Source: Apium graveolens
Taxonomy: Eukaryota > Streptophyta > Magnoliopsida > Apiales > Apiaceae
NCBI RefSeq assembly: GCF_009905375.1
Contig: NC_133657.1
Location: forward strand, 44,194,192-44,258,191
Length of the DNA stretch: 64,000 nucleotides
Reading direction: 5' to 3'
Part shown: piece after piece, positions 55,237 to 64,000 of the stretch
Layout of the letters: each line of letters starts with the position of its first letter
Numbering within the stretch: position 1 is the stretch's first letter
Notes under the pieces: generated by a model
Told to the model about the DNA's origin: nothing
The model's input: the letters and a program-made list of their open reading frames with translations, nothing else
The model's database searches: none
Made by a program: the position numbers and the translations under genes

Positions 55237-57849
55237 ATGGCAAGAGCAGGAAAAAGTATAGCTGGTAGGCCCTCCGCCAGTACCCATATTCAGGATCAAG
55301 ACCCCTCTCAAGTTCAAGAACCTGGGGGAGACAGGGAGACCTTCCAGGAGCAACCACTGACACAGCATACCCCAATCAGGGATGCTAGAAATGTCATAGA
55401 GCTAAATCAGTACAAGTACACCAATGTTCCAGTTGCAGAGGAGCATATGGCTAACTTAACAAGCCATGAACTTGCTGAAGCAATCAGGCTCTACAGAGAT
55501 GAACAAGCCCGGGCTCAGATGGAATTTGAACAAGATGATGAGCAAGAAGAGTCCGGGGACTCTCAACAATCCAAGAGATCTGTCTTCAACCGAATTGGGG
55601 CTAAGGCAAAAAAGAATCAAAAAGAGCCTAGTAAGAAGGAGACAGAAGCAACCAGAAAGAAAAAGTTAAAAGAAATCAGAGAAAAGATAAGAAAAGAAGA
55701 GGAGGAAAAGATGGAGCAAAAAATTCAGAAAAGAATGCAGATGGAGGAGGAGAGGCTCCTAGCTAAAACAAAAGGAAAAATAACTCGGAGGGACCCTACC
55801 CCCGAACTCATTTCCGATGACGAAGAGGAGGGTCAGAAAGACCTCAAGGAAATGATCTACGAGCTCCAGAGAAAAATGGAGAAAGAATCCGGGGTGGAAG
55901 TTGGGGAGACCCTCACGCCCTTCAGCCACTCCCTAAAAGCCATCCCCCGACAGAAAAATCTCAAACACTACAACTTCGATTCTTTCGATGGGCTGGGGGA
56001 TCCGGAAGAGCACCTCAACTACTTAAAACAGATAGCTCAGATATACTATTACAATGACTTGACGAAATCCAGATTATTCGCCTCGACCCTCAAAGGGGGG
56101 GCTCAAAGATGGTTCAGCAGAATCCCATCAAGAAGCATCCACTCCTGGAAAGAATTCAGAGAAGCCTTCCTTAGAAGATTCAGAGCCAATAAAACACATG
56201 AAATGCACATGTGCCACCTGGAGACAATCCGCCAGTACGATAACGAAGCACTCTCAGCCTACATGCGGAGGTTCCAGGAAGCCATCAACAAAGTTTTGAA
56301 TCTCGATGAAAGGGAGGCTCTAAGCATATTTCGAAGAAATCTGGATCCAGAACACAACGAGAGATATATTGTGGAATTGATAAACAAGGAACCCCAAAGC
56401 CTGGCCGCTACTTATTCTATGGCAGCCCGGTTCATAAAAGAAACGGATATTCTCCAGGCAATGAGAATGACTCGGAATGGAGGGAACAGGAACAAATCTT
56501 CTGATGACCGACCGAAAGGGGGTTATCATCAGGAGAAAAAGTTCAAACAAAGCAACCAAACCCAGCAAACAAACGTTGTACAAAACACCCCAATATTCCA
56601 AAGGTTGGGTCCTAAAACAGAATCCAAAAGTGATCACGGTCCCCCTAGGCAGCAAAGGGAGCCTAGGAGAGAACCAGAGTGGACACAACTAAACAGGACC
56701 CGAGAAGAGATACTGAAAGAGATCAAGGAAAAGCCATTCTACTATCCTCCAAAGCCAATACAGACTCCCCCAGAGAGCAGGCCTTACAACAGGCAGTGCG
56801 ACTATCATGAAACCCATGGACACAAGACTGAAAATTGTCTCTCTTTAAAATACTTCATTGAAGATCAAGTCAAGAAGGGGAACCTAAATCAATACATCTC
56901 AAGGGAGAAAAATCAGAGAGAGGAAAGGCAAAGAAAAGGTAAGAATGTGGTAAATGTGGTCGTGGGAGGCTCACACTCTCCCCCTAGGAGCCCGGGCTCA
57001 GGAGATGAGGTATTCTCAATTCAGTCATACCCGGAGATGATGATCTCATTCAGCAGCAAGGATTATGAAGGGGTCAACCCAAATCACAACGAAGCCTTGG
57101 TAGTAACACTTGATATCTTTGACAACGAAGTGAGAAGGATGTTGATTGATAATGGATCTTCAGTAAACATACTCTTCAAGCATACTGTGGACCGGATGAA
57201 GCTAGGGAGTGTGCGCTCAAATGAATGCCGAGAGGACCCTCTGTATGGGTTCGGGAACAACTTGGTCCTGATCCAAGGAACTTTGTACTTTCCAGTGATA
57301 TTTGGATCGGCCCCAAACCAAGTTACCCATGTGATTAAGTTCTACGTGATCAATACTCCCTCATCTTACAACGGCATAATCGGACGCTCAGCCTTGACCA
57401 GGATCCAAGCAATCACCTCCATATCATATTTGAAAATCAAGTTCCCAACCCCAACCGGGGTAGGAGAAATCAAGGGAGACTATGAGGTAGCTGAAAGATG
57501 TTATAGCCAGGCTCTGGTAATGGCTGAGACCCATCAAGACAACAAGAGAAAGGTTGTCGTGCTCCGGAAACAGCAAAGTATTAAGAAACATTTCCAACAA
57601 TCAAGGGATGATGAGAGAAAAGAAGTTCAGGTCATAGAGACCCTCTCAGATCCAAAAGCAACCAAACAAGGCTCAGAAGAGCAAAAAAGCAACCAAGTCA
57701 CAGAAGGGATTGAATTGGGCCTCGGCATTGACCAAACCAACCCTACTGTGCAAGCAACCAACCCAAAAATGACTGAAGAAAGAAACAATAAAGAGATGAC
57801 AGCCCAGGCTCAGATTTATATGAAAAAGAACACAGAGGCTCGGATCTAG
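55237..57849 (+). CDS. Element B gag-protease
   Basis: About 870 residues from ATG 55237 (two in-frame GTG codons precede it). A basic, coiled-coil-like stretch covers residues 130-210. The retrotransposon gag domain is near 245-390 (LKGGAQRWFSRIPSRS, NLDPEHNERYIVELINKEPQ). A knuckle CDYHETHGHKTENC lies near 520, and a protease motif LIDNGSSVNILF near 635. Ends at TAG 57847-57849. The RT frame continues in the same phase after that stop, so readthrough, or an ancestral sense codon, would link them. Confidence 0.9.
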   Translation: MARAGKSIAGRPSASTHIQDQDPSQVQEPGGDRETFQEQPLTQHTPIRDARNVIELNQYKYTNVPVAEEHMANLTSHELAEAIRLYRDEQARAQMEFEQDDEQEESGDSQQSKRSVFNRIGAKAKKNQKEPSKKETEATRKKKLKEIREKIRKEEEEKMEQKIQKRMQMEEERLLAKTKGKITRRDPTPELISDDEEEGQKDLKEMIYELQRKMEKESGVEVGETLTPFSHSLKAIPRQKNLKHYNFDSFDGLGDPEEHLNYLKQIAQIYYYNDLTKSRLFASTLKGGAQRWFSRIPSRSIHSWKEFREAFLRRFRANKTHEMHMCHLETIRQYDNEALSAYMRRFQEAINKVLNLDEREALSIFRRNLDPEHNERYIVELINKEPQSLAATYSMAARFIKETDILQAMRMTRNGGNRNKSSDDRPKGGYHQEKKFKQSNQTQQTNVVQNTPIFQRLGPKTESKSDHGPPRQQREPRREPEWTQLNRTREEILKEIKEKPFYYPPKPIQTPPESRPYNRQCDYHETHGHKTENCLSLKYFIEDQVKKGNLNQYISREKNQREERQRKGKNVVNVVVGGSHSPPRSPGSGDEVFSIQSYPEMMISFSSKDYEGVNPNHNEALVVTLDIFDNEVRRMLIDNGSSVNILFKHTVDRMKLGSVRSNECREDPLYGFGNNLVLIQGTLYFPVIFGSAPNQVTHVIKFYVINTPSSYNGIIGRSALTRIQAITSISYLKIKFPTPTGVGEIKGDYEVAERCYSQALVMAETHQDNKRKVVVLRKQQSIKKHFQQSRDDERKEVQVIETLSDPKATKQGSEEQKSNQVTEGIELGLGIDQTNPTVQATNPKMTEERNNKEMTAQAQIYMKKNTEARI

Positions 57850-58923
57850 AAGATGGTATCAGATACGGATCAATCCAAGATAGAGGCCGCTGTTGAAACA
57901 GAAACAATTCTGATCAGTACAAGCGATCCTTCAAAAAAGATAAAGATAGGATCCGGGCTCGAGGCTAATTTCAGAAAAGACCTGGTGTCACTACTCCAAG
58001 GGTACTCTGATATATTTGCTTGGACCCCGAAAGAAATGCCCGGGTTGGATGAATTCATAGCGATGCATAGCTTGGACGTCAACCCAGAGAGGAAGCCATT
58101 CAAGCAAAAGAGAAGAAATTTTGCCTCGGAAAGGCAGAAAGCAATCAATGAAGAAATTGAGAAACTACTGAAAGCTGGAATAATATGCGAAGTCAAGTAC
58201 CCAGAATGGCTGGCAAATGTAGTGATGGTGAAAAAAGCAAACGGAAAGTGGAGAATGTGTATCGATTACACAGACTTGAACAGTGCATGCCCCAAAGACC
58301 CCTACCCCTTGCCAAATATTGATCAATTGATCGATGCAACCTCTGGGCATGTGATGCTAAGTTTCATGGACGCCTACTCGGGGTACAACCAGATCAAGAT
58401 GAATCCCAGAGACATTCTAAAGACAGCCTTCATCACCCACAGGGCGGTCTATGCCTATGTAATGATGCCGTTCGGATTGACTAATGCGGGAACAACATAT
58501 CAAAGGGCAATGAACAAAATCTTCAAGGACCAGATTGGAAGGAACCTGGAATCCTATGTGGACGACATGATTGCAAAATCCACAAGCATCCCCGGGCACA
58601 GAGGAGACCTGAGAGAATGCTTCGAAAACTTGAGAAAATACTCTCTCAGACTCAATCCAGAAAAATGTACATTCGGAGTAGGGGCAGGAAAATTCCTCGG
58701 ATTCATGATAAGCAACCGAGGGATTGAGGTCAACCCAGAAAAGATAAAGGCAATCCAAGAGATGAAGGCCCCCAGAACACAGAAAGATGTACAGAAGCTA
58801 GCAGGATCACTAGCAGCACTCAGAAGATTCATCTCCAAGCTAGCTGAGAGATGCCTACCCTTTTTTGACCTGTTAAAAGGAGCAACCAATAAGAAAGAAG
58901 TTAATTGGAGCCCAGAATGCTAA
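57850..58923 (+). CDS. Element B reverse transcriptase
   Basis: 356 codons from ATG 57853, or read through from gag-protease. Motifs: VVMVKKANGKWRMCIDYTDL, FMDAYSGYNQIKM, MMPFGLTNAGTTYQR and catalytic SYVDDMIAKS. The last part, SLAALRRFISKLAERCLPF, leads into the connection region. Ends at TAA 58921-58923, where a Gln is usual in related elements, so this stop is probably a mutation. Confidence 0.9.
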   Translation, partial: KMVSDTDQSKIEAAVETETILISTSDPSKKIKIGSGLEANFRKDLVSLLQGYSDIFAWTPKEMPGLDEFIAMHSLDVNPERKPFKQKRRNFASERQKAINEEIEKLLKAGIICEVKYPEWLANVVMVKKANGKWRMCIDYTDLNSACPKDPYPLPNIDQLIDATSGHVMLSFMDAYSGYNQIKMNPRDILKTAFITHRAVYAYVMMPFGLTNAGTTYQRAMNKIFKDQIGRNLESYVDDMIAKSTSIPGHRGDLRECFENLRKYSLRLNPEKCTFGVGAGKFLGFMISNRGIEVNPEKIKAIQEMKAPRTQKDVQKLAGSLAALRRFISKLAERCLPFFDLLKGATNKKEVNWSPEC

Positions 58924-59922
58924 AGCACATTTGAAGAAATCAAAAGGTACCTTTCTCAACCCCTTATGTTAACAAAAGCTCAACCCGGGGAACCCCTATC
59001 CCTTTACCTGTCAGCAGGGGCCCTGGCAGTTGGAGCAGCCTTGATCAGGGAAGAGAATGGCAAACAGCAACCAGTTTATTATGTGAGCCAAGTGCTAAAA
59101 GATGCAGAGACCCAGTACCTGAGGCTAGAAAAGTTTGCTTTTGCCTTAGTCACAGCATCCAGGAAACTCAGACACTACTTCCAGGGAAGGGAGATACGAG
59201 TTGTAACAAATCAACCATTAAGGAAGATAATACACAAGCCAGATGTCTCAGGAAGGTTGGTAAATTGGGCAGTTGAGCTAAGTCAGTTCAACCTAAGTTT
59301 CATTCCTAGAACAGCAACCAAAGCCCAGGCTCTAGCTGATTTCATCATAGAATGCAATTTCCCAGAAGAAGAGCCCGTGCCCATGTGCATTGACCCTGAG
59401 AGAAACACAGATCAAGAAACAGAAGCCTGGGCTCTCAAAGTTGATGGTTCTTCAACCAATGAAAGATCGGGAGTAGGGCTCATCCTAAAGAGCCCAGAAG
59501 GGTTCATAATCCAAACAGCGATCTCCTTTGCATTCTCAGCAACAAACAACCAAGCAGAGTACGAGGCCTTGATTGCAGGATTGAAGCTAGCAAGAACACT
59601 CAGGATCCAGAATCTCAAAATCTACAGCGACTCCCAGATCGTCGTAAAGCAAACAAATGGCGAGTACATAGCCAAGGATCCAGTTCTAGCCAAGTACCAG
59701 GCTCTGGTCCAAAGCTACCTCGCCTTGATACCAAGAATACAAGTCATCCAGATCTGCAGAGAGGAAAATTCAGAAGCCGATACACTATCTAAGCTTGTTC
59801 AAAATTCATCAGACCTGGATTGCTCCGTCTACTTCGAAGAATTGCAGAAACCAAGCACAGATTCTGTGGAAGTCATGGAAGTAGACAATAGTCCAAATTG
59901 GATGACCCCATTCATTAACTAA
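58924..59922 (+). CDS. Element B tandem RNase H domains
   Basis: Same frame as RT. The first domain resembles the ordinary gypsy RNase H (SLYLSAGALAVGAALIREE, YYVSQVLKDAETQYLRLEK). A linker follows, then a second RNase H of the plant/archaeal type (WALKVDGSSTNERSGVGLIL, NNQAEYEALIAGLKLA, SDSQIVVKQTNGE, REENSEADTLSKL) with all four acidic residues. Having two is a mark of the Tat clade. Ends at TAA 59920-59922 in a spot where Tyr is usual. Confidence 0.88.
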   Translation, partial: STFEEIKRYLSQPLMLTKAQPGEPLSLYLSAGALAVGAALIREENGKQQPVYYVSQVLKDAETQYLRLEKFAFALVTASRKLRHYFQGREIRVVTNQPLRKIIHKPDVSGRLVNWAVELSQFNLSFIPRTATKAQALADFIIECNFPEEEPVPMCIDPERNTDQETEAWALKVDGSSTNERSGVGLILKSPEGFIIQTAISFAFSATNNQAEYEALIAGLKLARTLRIQNLKIYSDSQIVVKQTNGEYIAKDPVLAKYQALVQSYLALIPRIQVIQICREENSEADTLSKLVQNSSDLDCSVYFEELQKPSTDSVEVMEVDNSPNWMTPFIN

Positions 59923-61128
59923 TTGGAGAAGGGAGAGCTCTCGGAGGATAAAGGGAAGGCACAAAGGTTAAAGGCAAAAGCTTCAAAATTCTTCATGGAA
60001 GAGGGAATACTCTATCTCCGGACCTTCTCCTCCCCAATCCTCAAGTGCATAGGCCCAGGAGAGGCACAGTACTGCCTTATGGAAGTTCACGAAGGAATCT
60101 GCGGGGACCACATGTCCGCAAAAGCACTAGCTCACAAAATCATAAGGCAGGGGTACTACTGGCCTACTATCCATCAGGATTCAATAGACTTTGTGAAAAA
60201 ATGCAAGGAATGCCAACTCTTCAGCAATGTGACACGGATGAGCCCAGTCCTACCTTCTTCAGTCTTGTCACCAATCCCATTTGTTGTATGGGGCATTGAT
60301 ATCATGGGACCCTTTCCCAGGGCCAGAGGAGACCTCAGGTACTTACTAGTCTCAATTGATTATATGACAAAATGGGTAGAGGCAAAGGCAATGAGAACAA
60401 TAAACCAACAAGACTGCATCAAGTTCATGGACAACATATTGATGAGGTTTGGGATCCCGAGGGTACTGGTCTCAAATAATGGTCCACAGTTCGTTGGTTC
60501 AGAATTCGAATCCTACCTTCAAGAAAGGGGCATCTGGCACAATAAGTCATCAGTAGCCTACCTTCAAGGAAACGACCAAGTTGAAGTAACAAACCGAATA
60601 CTTCTCAGGGGGATAGAGAAGAGACTCAGGGAAAGCAAAACCAAATGGCCAGAAGAATTGCCTAATGTAGTTTGGGCATACAGAACAAGCCCCAGAACAA
60701 GCACAGGAGAAACCCCCTTCAAGCTGGCTTATGGAACTGAAGCCATGCTACCAATTGAAGTAGGATCCCCCTCCCATCGAGCAATCAACTTTGATGAGAT
60801 AGCAAATGAGGAGGGGCTCAGAACGAATAGTGAGCTAATTGATGAAGTCCGAGACCAGGCAGTGGCAAGAATGGAAAAATATAAGCAGAAAACAAGAGAG
60901 CACTTTAGCAAGAAGTCCCGGGTCAAAAACTTTCAAGTTGGAGACCTGGTACTTCGAGACACGGAAGCTTCAGACCCCACCAACACTGGAAAGCTAATGC
61001 CAAAGTGGGAAGGCCCATACAAAGTCAAGGAAGTTCTAAGACCAGGAACATACAAGCTCATGAATATGGATGAGTCTGAAGTACCGAATACATGGCATGG
61101 ACTCAGGCTCAGAAAGTTTTACCAGTAG
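59923..61128 (+). pseudogene. Element B integrase, active-site Asp lost
   Basis: Zinc region HEGICGDHMSAKALAHKI to CKECQ, then the core. The first Asp is in WGIDIMGPFP. The second site reads VSNNGPQF, with Asn (AAT, 60475-60477) in place of the catalytic Asp. The Glu is in QVEVTNR. Nearby, LQGND replaces the usual PQGNG. All these fit single G-to-A or C-to-T changes. The C-terminus (GDLVLRDTEASDP, KWEGPYKVKEV) is intact to the TAG at 61126-61128. Integration activity should be lost. Confidence 0.9.
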
Positions 61129-61300
61129 AAAAAGCAACCAAAAGCAACCAGAACTTGTAGCCTATGGCAAGCAACCAATCTATGATCCTATATCTTGTAT
61201 GAAAAAATTTGCAAATTAATGAAAAGAGTTTTCCTTTCCTAGAAAGTTATTACTTTTAAATTACCAGTTATGGAAGCAAAAAATAACCCGGCCACGTTCT
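61129..61300 (+). other. Element B spacer after pol
   Basis: Short AT-rich stretch with gcaacc repeats, leading into the tandem array. A polyadenylation-like aattaatgaaaag lies near 61215, but no clear signal. Confidence 0.5.
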
Positions 61301-61985
61301 CATACCCGGGTTAGAAGCAAACAACAAAAGCTACCACTATTTGCTTAGAAAAATTCTAAGTAAATGGAGCAATCACCAATCCGGGTTAGACATACCCGGA
61401 TTGAAAGCAAATTTAAAAGCAAAAAACAACCCGGATTAGCATTCAAATCCGGGTTACAAACAACCATTATGTACTTACATTTTCCAAGTACATAAAGCAA
61501 AAAAGCAAACATCAACCCGGGTGGGTCTTATACCCGGATTGAAAGCAAATTTAAAAGCAAAAAACAGCCCATATTAGCATTCAAATCCGGGTTACAAACA
61601 ACCATTATGTACTTACATTTTCCAAGTACATAAAGCAAAAAAGCAAACATCAACCCAGGTGGATCTTATACCCGGATTGAAAGAAAATTTAAAAACAAAA
61701 ATCAATCCGGATAAGCATCCAAATCCGGGTTGCAAACAATAATTATGTACTTAGGAAATCTAAGTACAATAAAGCAAAAAAGCAAACATCAAACCGGGTG
61801 GGATTTAAAACCGGATTGAAAGCAAATTTAAAAGCAAAAAACAACCCGGATTAGCATTCAAATCCAGGTTGCAAACAACAATTATGTACTTAGGAAATCT
61901 AAGTACATAAAGCAAAAAAGCAAACATCAAACCGGGTGGGATTCATACCCGGATTGAGAGCAAATTTGAAACTAAAATCAACCCA
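61290..61985 (+). repeat. Tandem array of about 138-bp units with conserved hairpins
   Basis: The landmark ttatgtactta occurs at 61467, 61605, 61743 and 61882 (spacing 138, 138, 139), with a diverged unit before (61330). Each unit has an inverted pair around tgtactt..aagtaca, and most have a second inverted pair, aacccggatt..aatccgggtt. It lies in the 3' region between pol and the antisense gene, where Tat-lineage elements are known to carry variable tandem repeats. Confidence 0.9.
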
Positions 61986-62344
61986 AGTGGGTATCATACC
62001 CAGATTGAAAACAATTTCAACAGCAAATCCGGATACGACTTCATACCCGGAACAATCCGGATATAAAGCCCATCCGGATCGGGGACCATAACCACAACCC
62101 GAATCAGGATCATTTGCACAATAGAGCCAGGATCCAGATTCCTCATAAAAATAAAAACAACAGATGAAAGAAAAGCAAACATTTTCTACGACGGAAGAAA
62201 ATTTCAAAGCAGGATCCGGATTGACATCAATCCGGAACAAATCCAAATATTACATATAGTTCAAATCAAAGTATGAAAATAAGAAATCCTAGAAATGAAA
62301 TTATATGGGCTGGGCCCGAGAAGCTTTGCAAAGATGGTCCGGAT
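61986..62344. other. Spacer between the array and the antisense gene
   Basis: 359 bp with scattered ccggat motifs (tccggatcggggacc, aatccggaac). It would be the 3' end of the antisense transcript. No gene seen. Confidence 0.55.
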
Positions 62345-64000
62345 CTAGAGGAAGCTGGGGATCGGACCATCATAGGGCTCCGGTTCCCCTTGACCCTGCT
62401 CGACTGCAGCCTTTGCAGCAAGGAACTCCTGAATAAAGCTCTCCCAGGAAGCAAATGGGTCAGTTTTGATATGGCGCTCAGCAACTACCCAGGATCTGCG
62501 CACCTCGGGAACCCCGGCCTGAGCAACCTCGAAGTCATAAACATCGCTGGCCTTGAACTCAGCAATGATAGCCTCCTTGTTCAAATTCTCTTTAGCAGCA
62601 AGCTCGGCCTTGAGCCTATCCACTTCCTTGGCCAGCCCCTCAGCCCGGGTCTCCGAATCCTTCAGTTTCTCGTTCAACCCGGCCTCCAACACACGGAACC
62701 CCTCCCGGGCCTCCTCCAGCTCACCCCTCAGGGAATCAGAAAGCATCTTCTCAGCTTTAGTCCGGTTGTTAGCCTCCTTGAGCTCAGTGAAGGCAACATC
62801 AGAGCAGATGGATATCGCACTCCCAAGCTGAGAAACAAAAAAAAAAAGAAAAACATTATTACAAGCAAAAAGTGGATTGGGGGGCATAATCCGGAACTAT
62901 GAGCATAAAAATTCAGATGTTACCTGCCCCCATTGACCTGTGACCCTTTTCAAGGCAGCAGTCATATTATAACCCTCAACCTCCTCCCAATCTTCTTCGG
63001 AGGGGATACTGGACATGAACCCGGCTAGGTCGATTAGAGTTTTGGTGCCTATCTTCACGGCCTCTCCATCGGGCCCTCGGCCTTCCGAATCACATATAAC
63101 CCGGTTGGAAACCACAGTTTTGCCCCGGGGCGGCTTGTTCGGAACAGACTTTCTTTTCTTACTCGGAGGGCCATCACCGCCCGGAATCTCCTGAACCTCG
63201 GGCTCAGACTCATGGCCCGGATCCGGGATGTTCTGAGGGAGGGAGGACTCGGCCCCTCCCTCAATATCTGCGAAGCCAGATCCGGGACCAGGGGCACCCT
63301 TGCTTGTCTTAAAGGCCAGCCCGAGAGTGTTGAAAGCAGCAGCATATGCGGAAGAAGACATGATTCTCAGAAAATCCCGGTTGAAATGAGGAAGACCTGT
63401 GGGAACAAAAAAAAACCCAAGGTTAAATTCCGGATCAGGGGCAACAAATTTAGCCAAACATGTTAAAAAAAAACTGAAGCATTATCCGGATCATCAAGAC
63501 GGGTGAAAGAGATCCGGATCAGAGACAACAAACTATATTCTACAAGCAAACTATACGTTGATCCGGATCATCAATCTGGAAGAAAGAGATCCTGATCAAA
63601 GTCAAAAAAAACATATAAAAACAAGTTAAAAGCAAACTGGACCTTGATCCGGATTATCAAGTTAAGTGAAAGAGATCCGGATCAAGGGCAAGCATCTTAT
63701 TCACAATTAAAGGAAAACTTACAGCCAAGATTGAAAAGAAGCTTATGGTTCATGAATGTGTCCCGAGTCGGCTGAAACTCGAGAGAATCACAGAAACATC
63801 TAATCTGGGTGATAGCCCGGCCTTCGAGCACAGCCGGGTTAAACTTGGTTTGAACCCCTTCAGTAGTAAAGTAAGGGAGATAGGCCAAGTCATATCCCTT
63901 CAGAAGGATTATCTCACCATTCCAATACTTCAAAGAAGACTGGTGCATTATTGGCTTGGCTCTACCCGGGCCGTAACCACACTCCGAGGCCCGGAACCTG
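62345..64000 (-). CDS. Antisense spliced gene of element B, partial
   Basis: Minus-strand gene entering from the right edge. Exon n runs from 64000 to 63723 and is open throughout (KYWNGEIILLKGYDLAYLPY). It ends at GTAAGT. Intron 63722-63397 (326 bp) ends ttcccacag. The next exon, 63396-62924, carries an acidic, Pro-rich stretch and a basic PPSKKRKSVPNK patch that looks like a nuclear localisation signal. Intron 62923-62828 (96 bp, GTAACA..TTTCTCAG) follows. The last exon, 62827-62345, begins LGSAISICSDVAFTELKEAN and is a long coiled coil, ending with a Gln/Glu/Pro tail and a stop. Phases 1 and 0 join exactly. It is a counterpart of the A2 antisense gene in place, direction and coiled-coil end. 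Function unknown. Confidence 0.78.
63483..63705. repeat. Three repeat units inside an intron of the antisense gene
   Basis: atccggat(c/t)atcaa starts at 63484, 63561 and 63647, each followed by gaaagagatcc(g/t)gatcaa. Periods are 77 and 86 bp. The array lies wholly within the 326-bp intron. Confidence 0.8.

Larger units (their letters stand above)
54015..64000 (+). mobile_element. Ty3/gypsy element B, Tat-like, cut by window edge
   Basis: Plus-strand element: 5' LTR (54015-54761), primer site, gag-protease, RT, RNase H, a second RNase H, integrase, a tandem-repeat region and an antisense spliced gene. The 3' LTR is outside. Two RNase H domains plus an antisense gene after pol are Tat-lineage traits. 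Left flank gtatt (54010-54014) should recur at the far end. The coding part has three in-frame stops but no frameshift, so it is only mildly decayed. Confidence 0.9.

Overview
This window is nuclear DNA of a large-genome flowering plant, most likely a dicot. It consists almost entirely of nested LTR retrotransposons and small DNA-transposon derivatives. I see no host gene, tRNA, rRNA or CRISPR array that I can support. I cannot name the species.

Layout, left to right. (1) 1-4131: right end of a minus-strand Ty3/gypsy element, here called A1. Its gag-protease-RT reading frame is open from the start codon to the window edge, and its 5' LTR is complete. (2) 4132-6110: a fragment of a large-LTR family, here called C, carrying a hAT-type MITE (4619-5206) with an 8-bp target duplication. 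(3) 7835-30497: a minus-strand large-LTR element without coding capacity ('LARD'), with LTRs of about 4.4 kb, a 1.37-kb interior and target duplication TTAGT. Its right LTR is split by a young, apparently intact Ty1/copia element of Sirevirus type (15577-28844, target duplication CCCTA) with gag, pol, a small extra ORF and a 1222-codon 3' ORF. (4) 31552-53364: an old minus-strand element of the A family (A2, target duplication AAGAT), broken by a second copia element (37570-44853), by a family-C solo LTR (48779-52695, target duplication CTTGG), by a 398-bp tandem duplication, and by stops and frameshifts. (5) 53833-54014: half of a MITE, cut by (6) a plus-strand gypsy element, B (54015 to beyond the right edge), with 5' LTR, gag-protease, RT, two RNase H domains and integrase.

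The A and B families look like Tat-lineage gypsy elements. B has two consecutive RNase H-like domains, and A2 keeps an Asn/Asp-type second RNase H before integrase. Both carry a spliced gene on the opposite strand between pol and the 3' LTR, running tail-to-tail with pol. In A2 it has a TATA box, a dense array of TGGGCY promoter motifs, GT-AG introns and a domain resembling the 'putative gypsy type transposon' family. In B three exons join in phase across two perfect GT-AG introns, and the gene runs off the right edge. These antisense genes are the most interesting content of the window.

Relative ages follow from LTR comparisons read by eye. Sirevirus LTRs differ at about 2 of 613 positions. 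Copia-2 LTRs differ at about 5 of 649. The sampled part of the LARD LTRs differs by about 4%, and the sampled part of the A2 LTRs by about 5%. Family A has inserted into family C (A1 at 4131) and family C into family A (solo LTR at 48779), so both families were active over overlapping periods.
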